In this document: piece after piece, positions 49,057 to 59,500 of the stretch
How positions within the stretch are numbered: the stretch's first letter is position 1
Layout of the letters: each line of letters begins with the position of its first letter
Assembly (NCBI GenBank): GCA_037013495.1
Contig: CM072804.1
Location: 33,706,501 to 33,770,500, forward strand
Direction: 5' to 3'
Source: Hippophae tibetana
Lineage: Eukaryota; Streptophyta; Magnoliopsida; Rosales; Elaeagnaceae
Length of the DNA stretch: 64,000 bases
Position numbers and translations under genes: made by a program
Notes under the pieces: model-generated
What the model was told of the DNA's origin: nothing
Seen by the model: the letters and a program-made list of their open reading frames with translations, nothing else
Database searches by the model: none

Positions 49057-50905
49057 ATGATTCATATTTTATGGTGGTTCTTAAGTTTCATAGCGCTTTA
49101 TTGTTCACGTTACTAATAATTGGTTACCAACCACTCCATATTAAGAGATGTTGGTTGGAGGAGAGTCAAGTTCAATTATTGAACTAAGTTGTTATGGAAG
49201 TAGCAAGTAAGAGTAATAGTAGGCAGTTCGAATAGAAGTCCTGATTGATAAAGGTAATAGTGGTTTTATTGTCTATCAAGATTGTAATTGTTTTATTGTT
49301 TCGTGGACTTTTTGCTACTAAGTGGTAGCCTTAAGCAACTTGAGGATGATACCACATCGATATGCTTTCTACGTGAGTTTACCTTGTTATATCGCTTGTT
49401 ATGCATGATTTGTTATTGAGTTAGTATGATCTGAGTTTTATGTGTGAATGTTTCAACATACTAAAACATAAACTCTGATTAGAAAGAATTTATTGTTTAC
49501 TTGCTTTCTATTTGATATATAATATTTTTTATTTTATGTTGTCTGCAATTCTGATAATTTATTATTTATAGTTCGATTGTGTGGACTACTTAAGTGTTTA
49601 TTGTTTTGTTTCTTATGAATTAAAGTCGAGTCCTTTAGGAATCTGTTTCTCCTTATCTTGGTCGTGTACCAAGTCGTGGACTTTTTCAGAGATAAAGATC
49701 ACAAGTTTGGAGCATGACACATCATCCATCCATTAATGATATTTAGATCTCATTGGTAGTATTATATTTCTAGATTATCCTTTTATATTTTCCTTAATGA
49801 ATGTTGAATTTAAACTACAGGTCATGGATTTTAATTTAAGCATGTCTAGTTTATTTTTACAATGAGAATTTAGCTTTGTTGCCACGTTTGTATAAATTAC
49901 TTAGGTGAATTTTTTTATAATTAAATAAATAAAGATTATTTCTTGATTAAAGATTTGTTACAAGATTTATTTATAAATAATCTTCATAATAGATTAAAAA
50001 TTTGAGAATTAGGTTTTAGAAACATCATATAGATCTAATTTAGAAAACTTCAATAAGAATTTAAATTGGTGACTTGACCAAGAGCATTAAGTTAAACAGT
50101 TTGTTATTTTCCTAAGCATTAGGAAAAATTTAATCAATCAGTTAAACATAGCAACTATAGGCCATCAATTGGTTTGATTAACAAAGAAAAATGGTCGCGA
50201 TAAATGGATGTTTTTATATTTAAAAGGTAAAATCAATAATCTTCGTTTATATTTTAATTAATCTAAATATTTCTAAATAAGCATATTTAACTAGCTAAAC
50301 TTTTCATAAATTCTCTATTGGTTATTAATTTTATATATGCCTTGATTTTGTTTGAGTCGAATGTATATTTAGTTATTTTAATTATTTATTAATAGTTTCT
50401 AATTCAAAAACCAAATCATTGTGATAGAGTACTTAGCTTTTATTTTTGTTCGTAGTCCGTTTAAGTTTTTAAGAAAATTGAAAAATTATACAAAACCACT
50501 ACAATTCCTCAAAATATCGAAATTAAGAGTATAGTTATTGTTTATTTTAAGTGACCCGTGCACTTGTTAGCTTTTTATAAATACAAAATTTGTATATTAG
50601 TTACCTTAAGCAACCCAAGTATGTTAAGATGTACGAGTTGGATGCTATGCCGGTTTATCGCATTGTATGTTGTGTTATATATGCTCTATTGTGATGAGAG
50701 TATAATCATCATTTATTGAATATATTATACATATGAAATCTTGAAGAGATTGAAAATCCTTTATAGCTTTTCCAGTATGATTGTCTGTTTCACATGTTGT
50801 GTGTTATTTTTCGTATTTCATGCAAGATGCTAGTTTGTTTAAGAGCTTGTAAGGCACATCATCACTAGAATATTTGTCCCATATTATTATTTATTATCTA
50901 CTGAT
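49057..50905 (+). other. LTR-like tract, degenerate, plus orientation
   Basis: No gene. The part 49980-50610 has the same order of landmarks as the right half of the solo LTR at 43130-43900: a TTAGGTTTTAG-like block, ATTAACAAAGAA, then a GTGCACTTG…TTTTATAAATA block near the end. It is probably a decayed LTR of a related gypsy family. Its boundaries are not determined. Confidence 0.4.
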
Positions 50906-51460
50906 TGTTTCGTGAGCTATCGCTCCACTAAAAAATATATTTTTGTGGTAGGTCCTATTCTTGGCCAGAAATATAGTGAAATTATCTTTCCTATTATTTC
51001 CCCGGATCCCGCGACTAAAAAAGATGTTCATTTCTTAAAATATCTCATATATGTAGGTGGAAATAGGGGAAGGGGTCAAATTTATCTTGATGGGAGCAAG
51101 ATTAACAATAATGTTTATAATGCTACGACAACAGGCATAGTAAATAAAATCGTACAAAAAGAAAAAAGGGTACGAAATAACCATAATGGATACGTCGAAT
51201 GGACGTCAAGTGGTTGATATTATCCCTCCAGGACTATAACTTCTTGTTTCAGAGGGAGAATCCATCAAACATGATTAACTATTAACCAATAATCCTAATG
51301 TGGGTGGATTTGGTCAAGGGGATGCAGAATTAGTACCTTAAGACCCATTACGTGTCCAAGGCCTTTTGCTCTTTTTGGCATTTGTTATTTTGGCACAAAT
51401 ATTTTTGGTTCTTAAAAAAAACAGTTTGAGAAGGTTCAATTGTCCGAAATGAATTTCTAG
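50906..51460 (+). pseudogene. petA: petA (cytochrome f) 3' fragment, plastid-derived
   Basis: Cytochrome f of the b6f complex; only the C-terminal half is present. An open piece from 50912 reads [20 protein letters not shown] and [20 protein letters not shown], matching the plastid protein. The frame is lost after KIVQKEK (~51160). The rest survives in other frames: VVDIIPPG (~51210), VGGFGQGDAE (~51302), QIFLVLKKK (~51400), stop TAG at 51458-51460. The N-terminal half and promoter are absent. Confidence 0.93.
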
Positions 51461-51602
51461 AACCACACATCAAGCTCTAAAAAGAATAATTTTTTTGTTG
51501 ACTCTTCTAGAATATGTAATTCTATCTGATCAAAACAATTATGAAATTGGTGTCTTTCTATTTCTGTTTATAAGTTTATCATAATCTTATTCTATTTATA
51601 TA

Positions 51603-51603
<1 letters not shown>

Positions 51604-51638
<35 letters not shown>
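51604..51638. repeat. (TA)n microsatellite within the plastid insert
   Basis: A run of about 16 TA units in the petA-psbJ spacer. Such a long run is unusual in plastid DNA and may have expanded after transfer to the nucleus. Confidence 0.85.
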
Positions 51639-51642
<4 letters not shown>

Positions 51643-52090
51643 GTAGTGATAGTGGACAAAAAAAAGATAGGAAATCAATGTAGAAATAAAAAATGAACTA
51701 AAAAAAGAAAGATTCTTAATATATTAAGAATCTATGAATAGATTAAGAAAAATGAATATATAGAATTTTGATAATGTCATCCAAAAAAGGGAATATAATA
51801 ATTCCACTTTTTTTATTTCTTTCATTTTGAAAGGATCGATGGATACTGTCGAGGAATAGGTGTTCTGACTCAAGTAATGAAGTTAATTTTCCAAAAACAT
51901 AAAATAAAAGTGAAATGAAATTTTTTGAAACATCGAAAAAGTGATCTATTTTTTTCATTTATACGAATAAAACATTATGATTATTAAGAACTCAACAGAA
52001 CCTACCCCCTATTTCGTTGTTTGATTCGAGGGAGATTCTGTTAAGTTCTTACACTTTCATGTTATGTTTACAACTCAGTTCATCCGATTA

Positions 52091-52213
52091 CTAAAGGGAT
52101 GAACCTAATTCAAAATATGAACCATAAAAGAAAATATCGATTAAATAGATCACAAGAATACCAGTTACAGTACCTATTATCCAAAGAGGAATACTTCCAA
52201 TAGTATCGACTAT
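52091..52213 (-). pseudogene. psbJ: psbJ copy, start codon lost
   Basis: Photosystem II protein J, single-helix membrane subunit. The 123-bp span equals the normal 40 codons plus stop. Readable: [20 protein letters not shown] and FFYGSY. The start ATG has become ATA and Gly residues are changed (for example VIGLIG to VIYLID). Confidence 0.9.
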
Positions 52214-52344
52214 TTATCCTACCTTCCTCCACATTTCATCAGGTGGTCATGCTAGAGACATAAACAACTATAAATAATTATGAGATGGTATCCTTCCGAA
52301 TGCGATAAGAGAATTCTTGCTATTATTTAGTATTCTCTCTTTTT

Positions 52345-52822
<478 letters not shown>

Positions 52823-53279
52823 ATGTATTTGTTATATATTTTGAGGTATTATCTATCTTAATTCACATTGTGAGACTTGCTTAGCCAAGTTGGAATGGAG
52901 TTCGTAAAAAGATTTCATAGATTAGCGTATTTATCCTTCAATTAGGTCTCAGTTGCTCATTTAGGTCAAAAGTTTAATTCACCTATTTGCAATTATTAGA
53001 CGAATGAAACTTTAATTGGTGTGTGAAAAAATTGACAGTTAGTTTACTGTGAAAGCAATTGCATGCCGTCATTATGCAAAATTATAATGCACCAGTCTGT
53101 GTTCCGCATAGGGTATAATCTTGTAATAGCTCTCCATCATATTTAGAAAGACTGGTGATTGTAGACATAGGCTGCAGCAACCTTAAAGTCTTGTGGGTGT
53201 GCTTTATCAAGCAACTATTGAATGTATTTTCCCTATCTGAGATGAAACCCATCAGCATTCCTTGTCACTTCTATACTAC

Positions 53280-53625
53280 GAAAGAAGCTTAGAGTTCTAA
53301 GGTCTTTTGGTGCAAGCAAACGATAAAGATTAGGGATCATTTTCTGAATAAGAATATAATTACTTCCAATCACCAGTATACCATCTACATAGAACAAAAA
53401 GATTACCATATCACCACCCAGTTTAAAACCATCATAAATATCTACATTATAAGTTTCAAATCCTCATTGATGTAGACAAGTACTCACTTTCTTGAACCAA
53501 GCTCTAGGGGCTTGTTTATACCTATTGAATGCCTTTTGAATTTACAAACATATTGAAGTCTTTCAAGATCAACAAAACTCAAAGGTTGATACATACATAC
53601 TTCCTCTTCTATTCACCATTAAGAG
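53280..53625 (-). pseudogene. copia RT remnant
   Basis: Reading leftward: YKQAPRAWFKKVS-like block (~53500), then FKLGGDMVIFLFYVDGILVI (catalytic YVDD changed to YVDG, ~53395-53425), then a DLRTLSFF-type block (~53290). Stops are present. Recognisable copia RT. Confidence 0.75.
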
Positions 53626-54122
53626 ATGTATTGCTAATGTTCTAGCTATCCAACTTCCCAGTCATTGTAGAGAGCTAGAATAAGAACACTACTTGTTGTG
53701 GTTGGTTTGACAATATGGTTGATCTTGGTTTAGTTTATTTCCTTGGTTTGGTCCTAACCATTAGAAACTACTCTTGTTAGTACTTGTCTAAGGATCTATT
53801 AGGAAAGCATTTCACACTATACACCCATTTGTTGCTAAGGCTCATAAAAGTATTACAACTATGAAGGCTACAATATTATAAGCTTTAGGTTTTCTAATCC
53901 CATCCTTTACTCTAGTTATTATTGGGATGAGTATTGTTTGGAAGTAAGGAAGGAAGATGATCGATGATTAGAAGGAATAACTAAAATATCACAAAAGAAC
54001 TCCAGAGGTGAAGGTACAAAACTTAGAACAGTAGATATAGGACAAGTGATATTATGAGAAACTGAAGGAGTAAGACGTTTGTTTGAGATAGAGGTGTCAC
54101 TGATAGTTTTAAAGGCTGCTAA

Positions 54123-54485
54123 TTAAATAAGAAAAGACCGGAAAGGAAAAATTGTTTCATCAAAAGTAACATGAGTAGATGAGGGTTCAAGACAAACATA
54201 ACCTTTATAGTCAGGATTATGTCCCAAGAAAATATAGGGAATTGAGCATTGTTCAAGCTTATTAAAAGTATAAGGGCATATGAAGGATAGCAAAAGTAGC
54301 CGAAAGTTTAATATAAGTACATAAGTACAAGAAGGTGTAGAATAAAACAACAATTCATATGGACTTTTATGATCAATGTAAGATCTTAGAAGACATTCGA
54401 TTTGTAAGATAAACAGTTGTTCCAAAGACACAATTCCAGTATTGGAGTGGCATAATTCTGGTATTGGTGCCAAACTATCGTCCAA
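54123..54485 (-). pseudogene. copia integrase C-terminal remnant
   Basis: One open piece of 120 codons. Its first part includes LLRSYIDHKSPYELLF, then PYTFNKLEQCSIPYIFLGHN, PDYKGYVCLEPSS and VTFDETIFPF, which are the standard landmarks after the copia integrase core. The catalytic residues are not included. Confidence 0.85.
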
Positions 54486-54666
54486 TTAATGCCTCAAAAT
54501 GAACAAAAGTAAACTCGAACCTTATAATGCATTAAGTAAAGCAACTGATATCGGGAAAAAGTATCAACAAATAGAATAAAATATCTAGCACCATATCCCT
54601 GACGTAGAAACAATTGCGAAAGAATTCCACGTAAACTATACTATCATCAAAAAGCATCATAAAAAG

Positions 54667-55033
54667 TGTTGAATAAGTGAACTTAATTCAAAGACCAAAT
54701 TGAGGATAAAATTAAGTAGCAATTCAAGAGATATATAATTGTAATGAATTTATCAATCAAATGTTTATTCCAATTAAGAAAAAAAACTTAGAGAAAAAAA
54801 AACTTTAATGAGAGAAAATTGAGAGTAATTTTCTTCGGTGTAATTAGGTTGTGAGTTATGAGTGTTGTAAACACACATTGTATAATTTCTCCAATTTTCA
54901 GTAAAAAGATCTACAGTAGACCCGGAGACATAAGCAAGATTGGTTGAACTCCGTAATTAAATTTGTGTGTTATTTTATCTATTTTGTTTTCTCATAAATT
55001 TGGCTTACCGAGAATTTGCATACTTTTCCAACA
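54667..55033 (+). repeat. 5' LTR of the nested copia
   Basis: TGTTGAATAAGTG…TTTTCCAACA, about 367 bp. It aligns with 58080-58480 (for example TTGTAATGAATTTATCAATC and GTAAGCAAGATT) but lacks ~40 bp present in the 3' copy. Confidence 0.85.
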
Positions 55034-55035
55034 AC

Positions 55036-55047
55036 TGGTATTAGAGC
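55036..55047 (+). other. Primer-binding site of the nested copia
   Basis: TGGTATTAGAGC two bases after the 5' LTR; complementary to initiator tRNA-Met with one change from TGGTATCAGAGC. Confidence 0.85.
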
Positions 55048-55208
55048 TTTTGTGGTGATTTCTGTCAATTTTTTGCAAGGTTACAATTCACATGAATAGT
55101 AAAATTTTATCGACAATATTTGTTTGTCGACGGGGGTGTTATAATACATGGTGGTTTGTAGGAATAGTCAAAAATGATTCGGAGGAAGTCAGATTTGAGT
55201 GGGAGCAA

Positions 55209-55980
55209 TGGCCGTAGATGAAGGAAATGTGAAACTCCAAAAATTTGATGACACAGATTTCAGATTTGAGAAAATACAAATAGAGGATTATCTGTATTAA
55301 CCTCTCTCAAGGAATAAGCAAGAGACTATGAAGGAAGAAGATTGGAATCTTCTAGATAGACAAGCCCTTGGAGTTATTTGATTGATGTTATCTCGCAATG
55401 TTGCTTTCAACATAGCAAAGGAAAAGACCACGATGGTTCTTATAGTAGCTCTCTCTTATATGTATAAGAAGACATCAGCCTCAAACAAAGTGCACTTGAT
55501 GAGGCGTTTGTTCAATTTGTGGATGATAGAAGATGCATCGATAGCTCAACATTTCAATGAACTCAACACAGTCACAACCTAGTTGAGTTCAGTTGAAATT
55601 GAATTAGATGAAAAAGTATGAGCATTGATACTTTTGTCTTCTTTAACAGAAATTTGAAATGCTACTATCAAAGCTATGAGTAGCTCCTCAGAAAGCAATA
55701 AGTTGAAATTTGACTATGTTTGTGATCTAGTTCTCAATGAAGAGATCTGACATAGAGAGTTGGGTGAATCGTCAATCTGTTCAGTTTTGCATACAAAGTC
55801 AAGAGGAAGAAATTCAACTAGAGGGAATGGACATGGTAGAAAAAACTATCGAGGTAGATCAAAGGATAGAAGGTCCAAATCCAAGAATCCCAATAATTAC
55901 CATAACTCGAAGACTATTATGTGTTGGAATTGTGAGAGAACCAAGCACTACAAAAATCAGTGCAAGAATGCACCGAAGGA
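55209..55980 (+). pseudogene. copia gag remnant with CCHC zinc knuckle
   Basis: Probable start ATG at 55209 (MAVDEGNVKLQKFDDTDF), then stops. An open piece 55382-55582 carries the gag helical region (LMRRLFNLWMIEDASIAQHF). A zinc knuckle CWNCERTKHYKNQC at ~55922-55963 has correct C-x2-C-x4-H-x4-C spacing. Confidence 0.85.
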
Positions 55981-56039
55981 CCAACAAGTGAAGGTAGAGG
56001 AAAATGTTATTTCCACCTTAAAAGGAGATGATGCATTAA

Positions 56040-56420
56040 TATACTCTTTGGAGACCAAGGAAGAATCTTGGGTGTTAGACTCTAGAGCATTATTCCATAC
56101 TACTTCACAGAAAGAATTCTTCAAGAAATATGTCCCCGGAAACCTTGGAAAGGTATATCTTGGTGATGATCAACCACGTTCTATTATTGGCAAAGGTGTA
56201 GTGAAGATTAAGTTGAACGGGTCTGTTTAGGAGCTGAAGGATGTCAAGCATATTCCCGAAAAATTAATCTCAGTAAAGTAGTTGGCTAGTGAAGGCTACA
56301 CTATGATCTTTCATGGTGATGATTGGAAGATATCAAAGGGTGCAATGACGGTTGCTTGAGGCAAGAAGAGTGGCACTCTTTACCTGACAGTAGGGGAACG
56401 TTCTTTAATAGTAGTATGCA
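56040..56420 (+). pseudogene. copia protease remnant
   Basis: WVLDSRALFHTTSQKEFF at ~56069-56122: the retropepsin D-S-G triad reads D-S-R, so the active site is damaged. VYLGDDQPRSIIGKG follows, typical of copia protease. The frame closes at 56230 and the remainder is broken. Integrase that should come next is absent. Confidence 0.85.
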
Positions 56421-56592
56421 ATAGTCTAACACACCATAACCTTCTACTCCAGCTCCTGTATTGAGAAGGTCTTCTCGACATCATATGCCTAACAGGAGAT
56501 AAACGAACTATATATTGCTAACTAGTGAAGGGGAACTTGAATTCTATGATGAAGCTTGTCAGAATCAATATTCCAGCAAGTGAGAACCTGCA

Positions 56593-57166
56593 ATGAAAGA
56601 AGAAATGAAATCTCTCATCTTCAACCTGATATGGGAACTAGCGGAGTTACCCATGGGGAAGAAGTCACTTCACAACAAATGGGTGTACCAGGTGAAAGAA
56701 GAGCATAATGGTTCTAATATTATAGCCATTAAGGATTTTTATCTTGAACGGTTGGATGTGAAGACTGCATTCCTTCACGGAAACTTAAATGAGGAGATAT
56801 ACATGTACCAACTAGAAGGTTTCTTAGAAAAAAGGGAAGAAGAACATGGTGTATAGACTTAAGAAAAGTTTGTATGGCCTGAAACAAGCCCCAAGATAGT
56901 GGTACAGAAAGTTTGACAACTTCATGCACAAGGAAGGTTTCCAGAAGTGCAATGCCAACTACTATTACTACTTCAAGAGATATAGATCCAGTTATATCAT
57001 TTTATTACTTTATGTTGATGATATGTCAGTAAAAGGTTCAAATATGGATAATATCAGAAGGTTGAAGCAGCAATTGTCAAAGGATTTTGACATGAAAGAC
57101 TTGGGTCCAACAAAGAAAATTCTTGGAATGCAAATCACAAGAAATAAGAAGAGAGGATCCTTGTAG
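56593..57166 (+). pseudogene. copia RT remnant, internally deleted
   Basis: LHNKWVYQVKEEHNGS is followed almost directly by LDVKTAFLHGNLNEEIYM, so the intervening ~45 residues of RT (the ARLV-KGF region) are deleted. After a frameshift, LLLYVDDMSVKGSN (catalytic YVDD at ~57014) and DMKDLGPTKKILGMQI follow. Multiple stops. Confidence 0.85.
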
Positions 57167-57304
57167 TTATCTCAGGCAGAGTACATCAATCATGTTTTGT
57201 AGAGATTCAACATAGGCAATGCCAAGCCAGTTAGCACATCCTTGGTCATTCACTTTCACCTATCCAAGGATCAGTCCCATCAAATGGAGGAAGAAAGATA
57301 ATTT

Positions 57305-57931
57305 GTGGCTAAGGTTCCTTATGGATCAGCCATTAGAAATTTGATGTACACAATGATTTGTACGAGACCAGACATTGGTCATGCAGTAGGAGTTGTTAAC
57401 AGATTTATGTCAAATCCAAGGAAAACTCATTGGAAAGCAGTCAAGTGGATTTTAAGGTATCTACAAGGAACCACATTGAAGTGTTTGTACTTTATTAAAA
57501 GAGATTTAAAAGTACAAGGTTATGTAGACGCAGACTTTGGAGGTGAAGTTGATCATCGAAGAAGCACCACTGGTTATATATTCACTGTTGGAACTACAAT
57601 TGTTAGTTGGATGTCACAGATACAGAAGATTGTCACTATATCCACTACAAAGGCTAAGTATATAACAGTGACTAGTAAAGAGATTATATGACTTCAAGGT
57701 TTGTTAACTGAGTTGGGATTCAAACAAGAGAAGAATATTCTGTACAATAATAGTCAAAGTGTAATACACTTGGCAAAGAATTCAACATTTTATTCTAGAA
57801 CTAAGCATATTGGGCTTCGTTATCACTTCATCATATCTCTATTAGTAGATGATGTGTTAATGTTAGAGAAGATTGAAGGAAGCAAAAATCTAGCAGATAT
57901 GTTGACAAAGGTGGTGACTATGACAAACTGA
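57305..57931 (+). pseudogene. copia RNase H remnant
   Basis: Two open pieces split by one stop at ~57689. The first has CTRPDIGHAVGVVNRFM, GYVDADFGGEVDHRRSTTGY and ISTTKAKY. The second has RTKHIGLRYHFI and NLADMLTKVV, the copia pol end. This is the best preserved part of the element. Confidence 0.9.
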
Positions 57932-58036
57932 AGTTGTGCTCAACTTCAGTTGGTGTGCTAGAGTAACAAGACTAGAAAAGCTGATGCATTGATCGAGGTG
58001 TGAAGACATATTGGAATCAGTCTTCAACTAGTAGAT

Positions 58037-58122
58037 TGTTGAATAATTGACTTTAATTCAAGGAGAAAATTGAGTAGATTGTTGAATAATTGACTTTAAT
58101 TCAAGGAGCAAATCAAGGCTTA
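58037..58122. repeat. 43-bp tandem duplication across the polypurine tract/LTR junction
   Basis: GTAGATTGTTGAATAATTGAC…GGAG occurs twice with a period of 43 bp (TGTTG at 58037 and 58080). The second copy is the start of the 3' LTR by comparison with the 5' LTR. Confidence 0.85.
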
Positions 58123-58480
58123 ATTCAAAGAACAATTCCAGGAACCCTTTGAAATTCAATGAGTGAATTTTCCTATAAATAGATGTATAATTGTAATGAA
58201 TTTATCAATCAAATGTTCATTCCAATTGAGAGAAAAGCTTAGAGAAAAAAGCTTTAGTGAGAGAAAATTTAGAGTAATTTTCTTGGGTATAATTGGGTTA
58301 TGAGTTGTGAGTGTTATAAACATCTTGTATAATTTCTCTCCTTTTCAGCAAAAAAATCCACAGTAGGTCTGGAAACGTAAGCAAGATTAGTCGAACTTCG
58401 TGATCAAATTTGTATATTATTTTGTCTATTTTATTTTATCATAAATCTGATTTATCGGAAATTTACGTAATTTCTCAACA
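58080..58480 (+). repeat. 3' LTR of the nested copia
   Basis: TGTTGAATAATTGAC…TTTCTCAACA, about 401 bp. It has a TATA-like CCTATAAATAG near 58171 that is absent from the shorter 5' LTR. Confidence 0.8.
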
Positions 58481-58889
58481 AAACGCAAGGTTTTGACTAG
58501 TTGAGAAACATGTAAGCGTTATTTCAAGAGCAAGGCATGCTTATCCAGATAAAAAGGAATAACCACTAGTTGACATAGGAATGGATTGACCATCAAAATA
58601 AATGAATTGTGTCTAGAGTAAGATGTTGGAGCTTGCATATTTGACTTGTCACCAATGAGGTGCTGTGTAGCACCAATATCAACATCTTCACTAGAATAAA
58701 TGAATTGTGTCCAGAGTAAGGTGTTTAGCTCAAGCTAGTGACAGGAGGCATCAAATGAAGATGTAGGTAGAGATCCAAGAATTGAAGGTGTCATATAAGG
58801 AGGACGACCAAGAAGTCAAATTTAATGTAACAAGTACTTGATTAGAAGGGGATTGTCCAAAATGTGCTTGAGGAGGCAAATTAGTTGAA

Positions 58890-59110
58890 TTTTCAGGATT
58901 AAACTTAGACCAACATATCTACAGGTATTATGCCATTGTTTTTTACAAACTTGATATTTGCTTTGATAACCACCTCCTCTGCGTCCTTTTGGATAAAGAA
59001 GTGAATGATATGGATGAGAGGTTTATGATAAAGATCTTTGATGAAATTGAGGCCTGGGTTGATGATAAGGACAATGAGAAGAAACAGGGGAAAGCATTCG
59101 AGGCTTAGTG
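58890..59110 (-). pseudogene. copia gag C-terminal remnant with damaged zinc knuckle
   Basis: An RGGGYQSKYQVCKKQWHNTC stretch near 58985-58925. The CCHC knuckle has lost its first Cys (Tyr instead). Preceding sequence is Ser/His/Pro-rich as in copia gag linkers. The frame is broken on both sides. Confidence 0.6.
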
Positions 59111-59500
59111 AAATTATAGCTTGAAGGAAGTTATTAGTAGAACCTGAGTCGTTCATGCATTCAACAGCTTGTCACTCATGTCTTGTATTTCATAAATAAT
59201 GTGCTGCTCATGTATTATAATAATGATCAATATGCCCGGGAGAAGAAGATCAATATAACGAAAAGGACCCAAATCGCATAAAATACGTTATAGAAAAACA
59301 ATAGGGCTTTTCCTGTGCATTCATAATAGTAAAAAATTCTTCTATTGGAAGCACTTTCTTCTTCTGAGTAGTATTAGTAATCAACGAGTTATTCTTAAAG
59401 CTGTAATAGATTAGCCTGAGATAAGTTCGAGAAAACTTTATGTAAGCTAAGCCAGTAATCATGAGCACAGTTTCTTTATTCATCACGTTGATCCCAAAGA

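Larger units (their letters stand above)
54667..58480 (+). mobile_element. Ty1/copia element with both LTRs but no integrase, nested in another copia
   Basis: 5' LTR 54667-55033, primer-binding site 55036, gag, protease, RT, RNase H, then 3' LTR 58080-58480. Flanks AAAAG (54662-54666) and AAACG (58481-58485) are a probable 5-bp target duplication with one change. Only ~360 bp separate protease from RT, so integrase and part of RT are deleted. Several stops and clear divergence of the two LTRs indicate an old insertion. It lies inside the minus-strand copia at 53040-59500. Confidence 0.85.
53040..59500 (-). mobile_element. Ty1/copia element, minus strand, split by a nested copia
   Basis: Decayed copia. 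RT (53620-53290) and the integrase C-terminal part (54485-54123) are left of a nested plus-strand copia (54667-58480), and gag with a zinc knuckle (~59100-58900) is to its right. The order gag, integrase, RT along the minus strand is as expected for one element. No LTRs were recognised and the outer edges are approximate. The integrase catalytic core between 54500 and 54660 / 58481 and 58600 is mostly missing. Confidence 0.7.
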
